A stretch of 64,000 bases of DNA from Pristimantibacillus sp052113225 (GCF_052113225.1 NZ_JBFRCT010000002.1:310001-374000); one strand, 5' to 3'. Shown: positions 8,429 to 17,142, counted from the stretch's first letter. Numbers and translations are program-made. The notes: a model not told the origin generated them from the sequence alone.

Positions 8429-8930
8429 ACGTTAAGAACAGCACCATATTTTCCTCATTCCAATATTGCCCGCCGGATTTCATAGCATTAAGTTCAATCC
8501 CGAACACCTTAAAGCCACAGCTGGCGTAAAGCCGTTTGGCTGCAGCATTATCGGAAATGACGGTCAGGTTGATTTGCTCCAGGCCATCCAGTATGGAGGC
8601 TCTTCTCACCAGTTCCTGAATCAAGGCTTTACCTAATCCTTGACCTCGAGCACCTGGTGCAACATACATAGCGTAGATATTTCCTTTGTGAATGATTTTG
8701 GGTCTGATTTCCCTAACGAAAGTAACCATGCCAACAAGCTGGTTGTCCTTAAAGGCACCTAAAGTAAAACGCCCATCTTCAGGTTTAATCTGCTGACGGA
8801 TCTCTTCTATGGGCCGAGCGCTCTGAATCTCATAAGTGGTTAAGAAGGCCTCGGGGCTGTCCAGCAAAGATTGCAGCCGAAGCTCATGGCAACATTCAGC
8901 ATCTTCTATATCCAAAACTCTAATCTCCAA
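8427..8930 (-). CDS. GNAT family N-acetyltransferase
   Basis: 167 residues of a single GNAT domain. The acetyl-CoA binding motif A is GARGQGLGKALIQELVRRA, preceded by the strand IYAMYVAPG; the C-terminal NLTVISDNAAAKRLYASCGF is the usual motif B. The start is a TTG at 8930 with GGAGGGG five nt upstream. The acceptor substrate is not predictable. It converges with ppaC and shares its terminator. Confidence 0.9.
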   Translation of the reverse strand: MEIRVLDIEDAECCHELRLQSLLDSPEAFLTTYEIQSARPIEEIRQQIKPEDGRFTLGAFKDNQLVGMVTFVREIRPKIIHKGNIYAMYVAPGARGQGLGKALIQELVRRASILDGLEQINLTVISDNAAAKRLYASCGFKVFGIELNAMKSGGQYWNEENMVLFLT

Positions 8931-9003
8931 GTCGACCCCTCCAAATGCATCTGCTCTTCCACCAACAATTCCATAGGAATGACAAATTATCCTTTAAACA
9001 TAT

Positions 9004-9037
9004 AAAAAAATGGCTGAGCTTAGAAGCTCAACCATTT
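9004..9037 (-). terminator. Terminator of the NlpC/P60 gene
   Basis: Arms 9008-9021 and 9024-9037 pair on the minus strand with one G-U, followed by a U-run; 16 nt after the stop codon. Confidence 0.85.
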
Positions 9038-9052
9038 GTATGTGAAATAAGA

Positions 9053-9538
9053 TTAGTTTAATACGCGGCGTGCAGTTACATATTTGGTATTCCAGTAAGA
9101 GCTGGACATATCCGATACGGTTACGCCTTGGCTAGTGGAGCTGTGCAGAATTTTTTTAGAACCGGCATAGATGGCTACATGGCTGATGCTGATTCCATTT
9201 GTTCTGAAGAATACAAGGTCACCAGTGCTTAGTTCCGTTTTTGGAACCTTTTTGCCAACAGCTGCTTGCTCGCTTGCTGTACGAGGCAGGTTAACATCTA
9301 GGCCAGCGAACATAAATTTCGTGAAGGAGGAGCAGTCAAAAGCATATGTAATACCGACTGGGGCACCGTATTGGTAAGGCACTCCTAAGTAATTTTTCCC
9401 TTCACTAATTAAAGCAAGGGTTTTTGCAGTTGCAGCCTCTGCATGGTTCGAAGTGGAGCTTAAAGTGAAAGCAGACATTGCGATTGTAGCAAGAATACTT
9501 AAAGTCATTAATTTTTTAAGGGATTTTAGTGTTTTCAT
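9053..9538 (-). CDS. Secreted NlpC/P60 peptidoglycan hydrolase
   Basis: 161 residues: a Sec signal peptide (basic start MKTLKSLKK, hydrophobic core, cleavage near NHAEA) and one NlpC/P60 cysteine peptidase domain. The catalytic Cys is in FDCSSFTKF, the His in SHVAIYAG and the third polar residue in KILHSSTS. Such enzymes cut the D-Glu to diamino acid bond of stem peptides in the wall. There is no extra wall-binding module. I prefer the ATG at 9538 (AAAGGAA upstream); the longer in-frame ATG at 9571 has no ribosome site. A TGnTATAGT extended -10 lies at 9602-9610. Confidence 0.92.
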   Translation of the reverse strand: MKTLKSLKKLMTLSILATIAMSAFTLSSTSNHAEAATAKTLALISEGKNYLGVPYQYGAPVGITYAFDCSSFTKFMFAGLDVNLPRTASEQAAVGKKVPKTELSTGDLVFFRTNGISISHVAIYAGSKKILHSSTSQGVTVSDMSSSYWNTKYVTARRVLN

Positions 9539-9601
9539 GGTTGTATGGTTTCCTTTCGTTTGTAAATTCATTCGAATTCAGATTCCATCTTGACTGGATT
9601 T

Positions 9602-9610
9602 ACTATAACA
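9602..9610 (-). promoter_or_regulatory. Extended -10 promoter for the NlpC/P60 gene
   Basis: The minus strand reads TGTTATAGT, an extended -10 box about 64 nt upstream of the chosen start; no good -35 is visible. Confidence 0.45.
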
Positions 9611-9732
9611 CAATCGAAACAGCATAAATTTTTACAATTAGAGAGAAAGGCAAGTAAAACGTAAGGGCATTCATCTTTATGAGAAATAAATGAGAATCTG
9701 CTAATAATCACCTGCAATAAATCTCATTTAGA

Positions 9733-9761
9733 TTGACGAGGGCAAAATGTTGAAATATAAT
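9733..9761 (+). promoter_or_regulatory. Sigma-A promoter of the marR-ABC operon
   Basis: TTGACG (9733-9738) and TATAAT (9756-9761) with the ideal 17-nt spacer. Just downstream, TAGG-TAG-CCTA (9762-9772) is a small inverted repeat that could be the autoregulatory MarR operator, which is inference. Confidence 0.85.
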
Positions 9762-9828
9762 TAGGTAGCCTATTAATATGAGTGCTAAAATAATTGGTGA
9801 CTTACATATTTAAAGTTGAGGTGATCAA

Positions 9829-10305
9829 ATGGCCGGCGGTGGAGAAGAGACCGCAGCGCGGAAACTGATTGAAGTGTTTATGCTGTTCAATAAAATGAAC
9901 TGGAATCATCAGCCGATGGAGCCTAAGAAAAAGCATAGTGAGCTTCGGTTACTTGTTGTGATTAAACGAATGAGTAAACAAAGTGATGAAGGGGTCAAAG
10001 TATCTGAATTAAGCAGATTCTTACGTGTTACTTCGCCGACGGTGACGCAGCTTCTCAATCAATTAGAAGAAACAGGCTTGGTAGTCCGTAAAGAGGATCC
10101 CAAAGACAGAAGAGCAGTGAGGGTATCGCTTACCGTTGAGGGAGACGAGACAGCCAAAAATGCATTAAGAGGATATATGGATCGAATGAACGGACTTGTT
10201 GAATATTTGGGCGATGATGATACGGAAAATTTGACTCGTCTGCTCAAGAAGGTCAGTGTCTATTTCGAACAATTGAATCAGACTGATTCAGGTGGAGATG
10301 ATTAA
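9829..10305 (+). CDS. MarR-family transcriptional regulator
   Basis: 158 residues with the MarR winged helix: VSELSRFLRVTSPTVTQLLNQLEETGLVVRKEDPKDRRAVRVSLT covers the recognition helix and the DxRxxxv wing. GAGGTGATCAA precedes ATG. It is the first gene of an operon with a heterodimeric ABC exporter, 3 nt before the next start. MarR proteins in this position usually repress the exporter and are released by a drug or metabolite; the promoter and inverted repeat immediately upstream fit autoregulation. Confidence 0.93.
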   Translation: MAGGGEETAARKLIEVFMLFNKMNWNHQPMEPKKKHSELRLLVVIKRMSKQSDEGVKVSELSRFLRVTSPTVTQLLNQLEETGLVVRKEDPKDRRAVRVSLTVEGDETAKNALRGYMDRMNGLVEYLGDDDTENLTRLLKKVSVYFEQLNQTDSGGDD

Positions 10306-10308
10306 ATC

Positions 10309-12036
10309 ATGTTGAAATTGTTCCGCTATTTGAAGCCATTTCGGCTATTTGTTATTGGTGTGTTAGTATTCGTTTTCCTGCAGACGCTGTCGGATTTGTA
10401 TCTGCCAACATTAATGGCTGATATCGTTGACAAAGGTGTCCAGACAGGAGACAAAGCTTATATTTGGAAGATTGGCGGATTTATGCTGCTTGTAGCCGCT
10501 GGGGGCGGGATATGCTCCGTGCTGGCCAGTTATTTTTCGTCAAAATCTGCAATGGGGTTTGGACGGGACGTCCGCACGAAGGTGTTTGGACATGTCGAGA
10601 ATTTCTCTCTGCAGGAGTTTGATAAGATTGGCACTGCGTCCCTGATCACTCGGACTACGAATGATATTACGCAGGTGCAGCAAGTGCTTATTATGATTCT
10701 TCGTATGATGATCACTGCACCGATGATGTGTATCGGTGGTATTATTATGGCGATTTCAAAGGACGCGAAGCTGTCCCTTGTATTTGTAGTCGTTATTCCG
10801 GTGCTTGCTGGTGCGATCTTCCTCGTTGTTCGCAAAGGAATTCCACTTTTTAAAGCGATGCAGGTGAAAATTGATAAGTTAAACCTTGTTCTTCGTGAAG
10901 GCTTAACGGGGATTCGTGTTATTCGCTCGTTTGACCGTATTAGCTATGAGAACAAAAAGTTTGATGCAGCGAATGCGGATTTGACCAATACTGCGGTACG
11001 TGTTAACAAAATTATGGCGGTTCTTATGCCGCTTATGATGCTGATCATGAACATTTCGACAATTGTTATTATCGCAATCGGCGGTATTCGGATCGACAAC
11101 GGCAATATGGAAATTGGTTCACTGATGGCCTTTATCCAATATGGCATGCAAATCATGTTCTCGCTTCTAATGATGTCGATGATGCTCATTATGATTCCTC
11201 GTGCACAGGCATCGGCTGTGCGTATTAATGAGGTGCTCGAGATGGTGCCTACTTTGACAGACAAAGCGGTAACCAAGAAGAATAACGGTAAGGAAGGGTA
11301 CGTAGAGTTTAAAAACGTTACTTTCAGCTATCCTGGTGCAGAGCAGCCAGCGCTATCAGATATTTCGTTCCAGGCAGGTCCAGGCGAGATTACAGCTATT
11401 ATTGGCGGTACTGGTGCGGGAAAATCAACACTTGTAAGCTTGATTCCGCGCTTCTATGACGTAAATGACGGACAAGTCATTATTGATGGCATGGATATCA
11501 GAGATATGTCACAGGAGGATCTTCGCCACAGAATCGGTTTTGTGCCGCAAAAGGCAGTTCTCTTTACGGGCACGGTAGCGGAAAATATTCGTTACGGATA
11601 TGAAGAAGCAAATGACGAAGAAATCAAACATGCTGCAGCTATTGCACAGGCTTCGGAATTTATCGGCAGGATGGAGAATGGCTATGATGCGCCAATTGCA
11701 CAAGGCGGCAATAACGTATCAGGTGGCCAGAAGCAGCGATTGTCCATTGCACGTGCATTGGTGAGAAGACCGGAGATTTATGTGTTTGATGACAGCTTCT
11801 CCGCGCTGGATTTCAAGACGGATGCAAAACTGCGTGCGGCACTTAAGCCAGAGATCGGTAATGCTACAGTGATGCTTGTAGCGCAGCGTGTAAGTACCGT
11901 TATGGATGCTGATCGTATTATTGTTCTGGACGAAGGGCGTATTGCGGGAATCGGCAATCACAAAGAGCTTATGCAAACATGCGATGTCTACAAGGAAATC
12001 GTATCGTCGCAGCTGTCTGAGGAGGAGATCGCGTGA
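10309..12036 (+). CDS. ABC exporter half-transporter, degenerate-site subunit (BmrC/YheI-like)
   Basis: 575 residues: six membrane helices (residues about 15-300) then a nucleotide-binding domain. Walker A is GGTGAGKST, the signature VSGGQKQR and Walker B YVFDDSFSALD. The residue after the Walker B Asp is Asp instead of the catalytic Glu, the known mark of the non-catalytic site in heterodimeric exporters such as BmrCD and LmrCD. The partner gene overlaps by 4 nt (GTGA). Together they probably expel drugs or lipophilic compounds under MarR control. Confidence 0.93.
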   Translation: MLKLFRYLKPFRLFVIGVLVFVFLQTLSDLYLPTLMADIVDKGVQTGDKAYIWKIGGFMLLVAAGGGICSVLASYFSSKSAMGFGRDVRTKVFGHVENFSLQEFDKIGTASLITRTTNDITQVQQVLIMILRMMITAPMMCIGGIIMAISKDAKLSLVFVVVIPVLAGAIFLVVRKGIPLFKAMQVKIDKLNLVLREGLTGIRVIRSFDRISYENKKFDAANADLTNTAVRVNKIMAVLMPLMMLIMNISTIVIIAIGGIRIDNGNMEIGSLMAFIQYGMQIMFSLLMMSMMLIMIPRAQASAVRINEVLEMVPTLTDKAVTKKNNGKEGYVEFKNVTFSYPGAEQPALSDISFQAGPGEITAIIGGTGAGKSTLVSLIPRFYDVNDGQVIIDGMDIRDMSQEDLRHRIGFVPQKAVLFTGTVAENIRYGYEEANDEEIKHAAAIAQASEFIGRMENGYDAPIAQGGNNVSGGQKQRLSIARALVRRPEIYVFDDSFSALDFKTDAKLRAALKPEIGNATVMLVAQRVSTVMDADRIIVLDEGRIAGIGNHKELMQTCDVYKEIVSSQLSEEEIA

Positions 12037-13910
12037 GCCAGCAAAAAGGTAATGGTCGTCCATCAGGCGGTCCAGGTAGAGGCCCTGGTATGGGAGGTCC
12101 CGGCGGTTTTGGGATGCCGGTACAAAAAGCGAAAAATTTCAAAGGAACGTTGTTCCGTTTAATGGCTTATTTGAAGCCGCATCAAACCAAGCTGATGCTT
12201 GTATTGCTTACAGCTATACTCAGCACCGTATTTAGTATCGTGAGCCCTAAAATTATGGGTAAAGCGATGACAAAGCTGTATGAAGGTGTTTTTGGAAAGC
12301 AAAGCGGCGGTCCAGGAGTTGATTTTGATGGGATTACTCAAATCCTTCTCATTCTTGTTGTCTTGTACATTATCAGTTCCGTGTTCAGCTATATTCAGCA
12401 GTATTTGATGGCGGGTGTAGCGCAGAATACCGTGTATGATTTGCGTAAGCAGGTGAATGCGAAATTCAACCGGCTGCCACTGAAGTATTTTGATTCCAAG
12501 TCTAACGGTGATATTTTAAGCCGTGTCGTCAATGACGTGGATAATATCGCTAATACGCTCCAGCAGAGCTTAACTCAGCTAATTACTTCAGTCATTACGT
12601 TGGTCGGTATTATCGTGATGATGCTCACCATCAGTCCGCTGATGACGTTGATCGTATTCTTAACGATTCCGGTCAGTTTGGCGGCAACGGCAGTTATTGC
12701 GAAACGCTCGCAGAAATATTTTGTGAAGCAGCAAGCCGAGCTTGGTAAGCTGAACGGTCATGTCGAAGAGATGTATACCGGCCATAAAATCGTTAAAGCT
12801 TTTGGACATGAGAATAAATCGATTGAGAAATTCAATAAAATGAATGACGAATTGTATAATGCGGGCTGGCGTGCTCAATTTATCTCTGGCATCATTATGC
12901 CGATCATGAGTTTCATTGGTAACATTGGCTACGTCTTTGTCAGCATCGTTGGCGGTATTCTCGTGACGAAAAAGGCGATTGAGGTCGGTGATATTCTAGC
13001 TTTCATTCAATACACGAGACAGTTTACTTGGCCTATTACGCAGCTGGCGAATATTTCGAACGTGATCCAATCGACGATCGCTTCTGCAGAACGGGTATTT
13101 GAGCTTCTGGATGAGGAAGAGGAAGTACTGGAGGCAAATCCTGCAAAAACGATTGCTCGTCCTAATGGTTCCGTTAAGTTCGAACATGTGAAGTTTGGTT
13201 ATACAGCTGACAAAACATTGATCGATAACATGAACATTGATGTGCAGCCTGGTCAGACTGTGGCGATCGTTGGTCCAACGGGTGCTGGTAAAACAACACT
13301 GGTTAACCTGCTCATGCGGTTCTACGAGCTGAGTGATGGACGGATTACCATTGATGGTGTCAATATTACCGATATGAGACGCAGTAATCTGCGGGGCATG
13401 TTCGGGATGGTGCTTCAGGATACATGGCTCTTTAACGGTACAATACGTGATAATATCGCTTATGGACGTGAAGGGGCAACGGAAGAGGATGTCGTAAACG
13501 CAGCTAAAGCCGCGCATGCGGATCACTTCATCCGAACGTTGCCGGACGGTTATGATACGATTCTGAACGAAGAAGCTTCTAATATCTCGCAAGGGCAAAA
13601 GCAGTTATTGACTATTGCCCGCGCTATATTGGCTGACCCGTCAATTCTCATTCTTGATGAAGCAACCTCCAGTGTTGATACACGTACGGAAGTCTTCATT
13701 CAGAAGGCAATGGGCCATCTGATGGAAGGCAGAACAAGCTTCGTTATCGCGCACCGTCTGTCGACGATTCGTGATGCCGACCTGATTCTCGTGATGAACC
13801 AAGGCTCGATCATTGAGCAGGGTACCCATGTGCAGCTTATTGAGCAAGGCGGCTTCTATGCGGATTTGTATAATAGTCAGTTCACAGGGAAGGTAATCGA
13901 GGCGGTTTAG
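12033..13910 (+). CDS. ABC exporter half-transporter, catalytic subunit (BmrD/YheH-like)
   Basis: 625 residues with a Gly/Pro-rich cytoplasmic N-terminal extension of about 30 residues, six membrane helices, and a nucleotide-binding domain. Walker A is GPTGAGKTT and Walker B LILDEATSSVD with the catalytic Glu; the signature is ISQGQKQ, not LSGGQ. The altered signature pairs with the altered Walker B of the partner to form the degenerate site, while the consensus site combines this Walker B with the partner's SGGQ. The start is GTG at 12033, behind GGAGGAG, overlapping the previous stop. Confidence 0.93.
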   Translation: MSQQKGNGRPSGGPGRGPGMGGPGGFGMPVQKAKNFKGTLFRLMAYLKPHQTKLMLVLLTAILSTVFSIVSPKIMGKAMTKLYEGVFGKQSGGPGVDFDGITQILLILVVLYIISSVFSYIQQYLMAGVAQNTVYDLRKQVNAKFNRLPLKYFDSKSNGDILSRVVNDVDNIANTLQQSLTQLITSVITLVGIIVMMLTISPLMTLIVFLTIPVSLAATAVIAKRSQKYFVKQQAELGKLNGHVEEMYTGHKIVKAFGHENKSIEKFNKMNDELYNAGWRAQFISGIIMPIMSFIGNIGYVFVSIVGGILVTKKAIEVGDILAFIQYTRQFTWPITQLANISNVIQSTIASAERVFELLDEEEEVLEANPAKTIARPNGSVKFEHVKFGYTADKTLIDNMNIDVQPGQTVAIVGPTGAGKTTLVNLLMRFYELSDGRITIDGVNITDMRRSNLRGMFGMVLQDTWLFNGTIRDNIAYGREGATEEDVVNAAKAAHADHFIRTLPDGYDTILNEEASNISQGQKQLLTIARAILADPSILILDEATSSVDTRTEVFIQKAMGHLMEGRTSFVIAHRLSTIRDADLILVMNQGSIIEQGTHVQLIEQGGFYADLYNSQFTGKVIEAV

Positions 13911-13951
13911 GGTGATGCTGTGGGGTAGGGGAAGGCAAGGGATTGCGGGTG

Positions 13952-14057
13952 TGTATCTCTTCCGGCCGCTGTTGCCATCGTGAAATTTCGAATCAACTCG
14001 TTTTCAACGAGATTTCACGAATGGCAAAGGCGAACGCTCCGCTCCTCCAGAGATACA
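13952..14057 (-). repeat. Long hairpin element, family 1, copy A
   Basis: Read on the minus strand: basal stem TGTATCTCT/AGAGATACA, then GGAGGAGCGGAGCG...GCCTTTG, a variable inner stem, and CAACAGCGGCCG. It is nearly identical to copy C over about 105 nt. Outer flanks (TAGGGG left, CCCCTA right) extend the pairing. It lies 41 nt after the ABC exporter stop, ahead of that operon's terminator and antisense to it. Confidence 0.85.
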
Positions 14058-14134
14058 AACTCTCCATCCCCCCTAGCCCTAAACCTCAACAGTAAAGCCT
14101 CCCCCGCATCGATTTGGGGGGAGGCAGATTGAAG

Positions 14135-14171
14135 GAGAAAGCGTGATTTTATTGCGCTTTCTCTTTTTTTT
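14135..14171 (+). terminator. Terminator of the marR-ABC operon
   Basis: A 9-bp stem (14135-14143 with 14155-14163) and U8 tail. A separate G+C hairpin without a U-run (14097-14125) lies just before it. Confidence 0.85.
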
Positions 14172-14179
14172 GTATTGAG

Positions 14180-14483
14180 TTATAGATCTTTTTTTAACTC
14201 GATTTCATCTTGAATGGGGATATTATAATTTCCGGTAAGAGGGATAGAGGGCTTTTGTTTTCTTGCCTCAACTACTGCGTTAGGATATATGGCGGATAGT
14301 CGATAGCCGCGTTTTTGATAAAATCTTAATGCATCTACGTTGTCATTTGTTATGATGAGCCATATACGATTAATTCTAGATTGCTTTGCCGCCACCGCAC
14401 TCAAGTACCCACAGTTCCTTTTAGCCATTTCCGATCACTTTCTGTTAAGGACGGAAGTATTCAACCTCGTTTATTTTTCCCAT
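14180..14483 (-). pseudogene. Decayed GNAT acetyltransferase gene
   Basis: A normal start (ATG at 14483, GAGGT 7 nt upstream) opens MGKINEVEYFRP and hits a stop after 12 codons. A second frame continues LTESDRKWLKGTVGT, which looks like the natural continuation, then stops. A third frame gives the C-terminal half, including NRIWLIITNDNVDALRFYQKRGYR, the acetyltransferase motif B. The central acetyl-CoA loop is missing. So the gene carries at least two frame changes and an internal deletion. An 82-residue reading frame from 14428 is only its remnant. Confidence 0.75.
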
Positions 14484-14589
14484 AGATCGTACCTCAACCT
14501 CCTTCTCTTATTAAACCTGACATAGTATAATTGTTAGTCCCAGGATATGGTATTTGTGATTCATTCGATTAGATAGAGGAGTGAAAGAC

Positions 14590-15114
14590 ATGCTTGGTCT
14601 GCCGCAAGGAGAAGTATTTCTTGTTCCTTGGACAGAGGAGTGGGAGCAAGTGTTTTTGAAAGAGAAGGAAAGAATCGAAAGTGAGATAGGCGGAACTATT
14701 GTGGCTGTTCATCATATCGGAAGTACCGCTGTGAAACATCTGAGAGCAAAGCCAATTATTGATATCGCTATTGAATTAGAAGATTTTCAAGACGGGGATG
14801 AATGCGTTCCATGCTTAGAAAAAATAGGGTATGCGTATAAAGGAACCAATGTATTGCCTGACCGGCATTATTTTAATAAAGGGGAGCCCAGAACGCATCA
14901 AATACATATGTATCAGTCGGGGAGCCCTTATTTATTGAGACAGCTTGCTTTTCGTGATCATTTGATTCAGGATGCTGAGGCTCGAAGGGATTATGAGCAG
15001 CTTAAGGAAATGTTGGCTTTATCACACCATACAGATAAGCTGGCATATGCCGATGCCAAAACGGAATTTATTAATTGTTTAATAAAAAATATGAATCTTC
15101 GGGGGTTAACATGA
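14590..15114 (+). CDS. GrpB family protein (nucleotidyltransferase-like)
   Basis: 174 residues of the GrpB/UPF0157 family, a nucleotidyltransferase-like fold with motif HHIGSTAVKHLRAKPIIDIAIEL and the later segment LAFRDHLIQDAEARRDYEQLK. The biochemical role is not settled. The start is ATG 14590, eight nt after GAGGAG; an in-frame GTG at 14581 abuts the ribosome site. The NUDIX gene begins within its stop codon, so the two are translationally coupled. Confidence 0.9.
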   Translation: MLGLPQGEVFLVPWTEEWEQVFLKEKERIESEIGGTIVAVHHIGSTAVKHLRAKPIIDIAIELEDFQDGDECVPCLEKIGYAYKGTNVLPDRHYFNKGEPRTHQIHMYQSGSPYLLRQLAFRDHLIQDAEARRDYEQLKEMLALSHHTDKLAYADAKTEFINCLIKNMNLRGLT

Positions 15115-15569
15115 GACCAATTCGTAACTCAGCTAAAGCTATTATTATTCGAGATGAGAGAATTTTATTGACGGTAAATAAAGATGATGAAGGGTTGTTT
15201 TATATTTTTCCAGGTGGAGGACAGGAATTAAGTGAGAACCTGCAGGATGCAGTGAGACGAGAGTGTTTAGAAGAGCTTGGTGAAAAGGTGACTGTTGGAG
15301 ACCTCATCTATGTTCGAGAATATATCGGAAAAAACCACGAATTTGCAGAATCGGATTCTGAGGCGCATCAGGTAGAGTTTTATTTTCAATGCTCGCTCAT
15401 TTCTGCTCATCCAACCTTTGAGAATGTGACGATTCCGGATGCGAACCAAGTGGGTATCGAATGGATCGAGATCAACAAGCTGGATGAGATCAGGGTATAT
15501 CCCAAGGCAATTGTCAAACCAATAAAAAACATGGATCGTGATACACGTTATTTGGGCGATGTGAATTAA
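15111..15569 (+). CDS. NUDIX hydrolase
   Basis: 152 residues. The NUDIX box is complete: GGGQELSENLQDAVRRECLEELGE, giving the G-x5-E-x7-REUxEExGU pattern that binds Mg and cleaves nucleoside diphosphate-X compounds. The start ATG (15111) overlaps the GrpB stop as ATGA. The longer upstream reading frame from 15075 lies inside GrpB and has no ribosome site. Substrate unknown. Confidence 0.92.
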   Translation: MRPIRNSAKAIIIRDERILLTVNKDDEGLFYIFPGGGQELSENLQDAVRRECLEELGEKVTVGDLIYVREYIGKNHEFAESDSEAHQVEFYFQCSLISAHPTFENVTIPDANQVGIEWIEINKLDEIRVYPKAIVKPIKNMDRDTRYLGDVN

Positions 15570-15593
15570 TAGCTTAATCATAAAGGTGGCTCA

Positions 15594-15847
15594 ATGAATA
15601 TTAGATATATTTCAATCCTTCTACTCATTCTGGTTAGTTTAAGCTTATCTTCGTGCTCTAGCACTGAACAGACTGCTCCCCAAGTACAAGAGATGCTTAT
15701 AGTAGTGACGCTGGATATGAGTTCACTTGCAAGTCAATTAAATTCAAACAAGATGGAAACGAGCAACACGTGATGTTTGAACAATGTAATGGACCAGAAG
15801 GTGCTTTTCCTAAGACGTGTTTGTTCACGTTTGATACAGAGCGATAA
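15594..15847 (+). pseudogene. Frameshifted small lipoprotein gene
   Basis: AAAGGTGG precedes an ATG at 15594 that encodes a lipoprotein signal (hydrophobic LLLILVSLSLSSC). After about 32 codons the frame drifts and ends at 15773, but the adjacent frame carries a plausible, cysteine-containing continuation (DAGYEFTCKSIKFKQDGNEQ, then FEQCNGPEGAFPKTCLFTF) to a stop at 15847. A single indel near 15690-15705 would restore about 84 residues. It may be a real pseudogene or a base-calling error. Confidence 0.6.
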
Positions 15848-15868
15848 TTCCTTTGAGGAGATGGTGAT

Positions 15869-16429
15869 ATGAAGTTTATCCTGATCTTTGGTCCACAAGC
15901 TGTTGGGAAGATGACGATAGGTCACGAGCTTGAAAAAATCACTTCGTTAAAGCTGTTCCATAATCATCAGACGATTGAGCTGCTGCAGCCTTATTTTGGA
16001 TTTGGTCCTGAGATGTGGCGGATTTCTGATTTGATTCGCAGAGAAATATTTGAGCAGATGGCTCAGAATGACAAAGCAGGGTTAATATTCACATATGTTT
16101 GGGCGTTCGACCTGCCGAATGACTGGGAGTTCATTGAGCAGACTTGTGCTATTTTTGAATCAAAAGGGCATGAGGTTTGCTTTGTTGAGCTTGAGGCTGC
16201 CCTTGAGGAAAGGTTAATTCGTAATCGAACTCCACATCGGCTGCAGCATAAACCAACAAAGCGGGATGTTGAGCAATCTGAAAAGAACTTAATGCTATCG
16301 ATGGAGCAACATCGGTTGAATTCTTTGCCTGGCGAGATTACAAGAAAGAACTACATACGAATCCAGACGAAGGATCTTGCTCCAGATGTAACAGCCTACT
16401 TGATTAAACAACGATTTCATTTGAAATAG
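15869..16429 (+). CDS. P-loop nucleotide/small-molecule kinase-like ATPase
   Basis: 186 residues with an N-terminal P-loop, ILIFGPQAVGKMTIG, and a C-terminal segment that resembles the lid and base-binding region of small kinases (ERLIRNRTPHRLQHKPTKRDVEQSE). It belongs to a family often labelled AAA or shikimate-kinase-like; the phosphate acceptor is unknown. GAGGAGATGGTGAT precedes the ATG. It lies in a same-strand run of small genes with a HAD phosphatase 24 nt downstream. Confidence 0.85.
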   Translation: MKFILIFGPQAVGKMTIGHELEKITSLKLFHNHQTIELLQPYFGFGPEMWRISDLIRREIFEQMAQNDKAGLIFTYVWAFDLPNDWEFIEQTCAIFESKGHEVCFVELEAALEERLIRNRTPHRLQHKPTKRDVEQSEKNLMLSMEQHRLNSLPGEITRKNYIRIQTKDLAPDVTAYLIKQRFHLK

Positions 16430-16452
16430 AAGTGTAAAGGAGACTCCTGAAA

Positions 16453-17109
16453 ATGAAGGTTAAAGCTGTACTCTTTGATCTGGATGGCACATTGCTCGAT
16501 CGGGATACTTCGCTTGAATTATTTACTAACGATCAATATGACCGAGTCCCTCAGTTTCATTTGGTTGAGAAAGACCTTTTCGTAAAACGGTTTATCGAAC
16601 TTGATCAGCATGGTTATGTGTGGAAGGACAAGGTCTATGAACAGCTGCTGAGTGAATTCCATATTCAAAATATGAGCTGGGAAGAGCCGCTGCAGGATTA
16701 CCTTATCTCTTTTCAAAAGCATTGTATCGGATTCCCTAATCTGATCAATATGCTTTCTCGGCTAAAAAGTCATGGTGTAAAAATCGCCCTAATATCGAAT
16801 GGCTATGGACAGTTTCAATACGATAATTTCAAAGCTCTCGGGATCAGCCATTTCTTTGACGAGGTTCTTATCTCCGAATGGGAAGGCTTGCGGAAGCCAG
16901 ACCCGGCTATTTTCCAGCGTGCATTAACTAAACTAGGTGTTCAAGCCGAGGAAGCCGTTTTTGTAGGCGACCATCCAGATGCCGACATAAGAGCAAGCCG
17001 CGCGGTTGGTATGAGGGCTGTGTGGAAACATAACTCCTCATACTCCTCGGATGTCGAAGCAGACGCCGTCATCTATGATCTGGAAGAGCTAATTCCGTTT
17101 ATTTATTGA
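16453..17109 (+). CDS. HAD-IA family hydrolase
   Basis: 218 residues. Motif I FDLDGTLLDRD, motif II in IALISNGYG, motif III LRKPDPAIF and motif IV VGDHPDADIRAS are all present; a helical cap lies between motifs I and II. This is the phosphoglycolate phosphatase-like subgroup. AAAGGAG stands 11 nt before ATG. A terminator follows 10 nt after the stop. Confidence 0.92.
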   Translation: MKVKAVLFDLDGTLLDRDTSLELFTNDQYDRVPQFHLVEKDLFVKRFIELDQHGYVWKDKVYEQLLSEFHIQNMSWEEPLQDYLISFQKHCIGFPNLINMLSRLKSHGVKIALISNGYGQFQYDNFKALGISHFFDEVLISEWEGLRKPDPAIFQRALTKLGVQAEEAVFVGDHPDADIRASRAVGMRAVWKHNSSYSSDVEADAVIYDLEELIPFIY

Positions 17110-17118
17110 AGACAAGGA

Positions 17119-17142
17119 GTCGCTCTGATAGAGCGGCTTTTT
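17119..17142 (+). terminator. Terminator after the HAD gene
   Basis: An 8-bp stem (17119-17126 with 17130-17137) with one G-U pair and U5 tail. Confidence 0.85.

Noticed and set aside
14097..14125. Second terminator after the ABC exporter operon
   Set aside because: A G+C hairpin without a U-run; the real terminator is the next hairpin.
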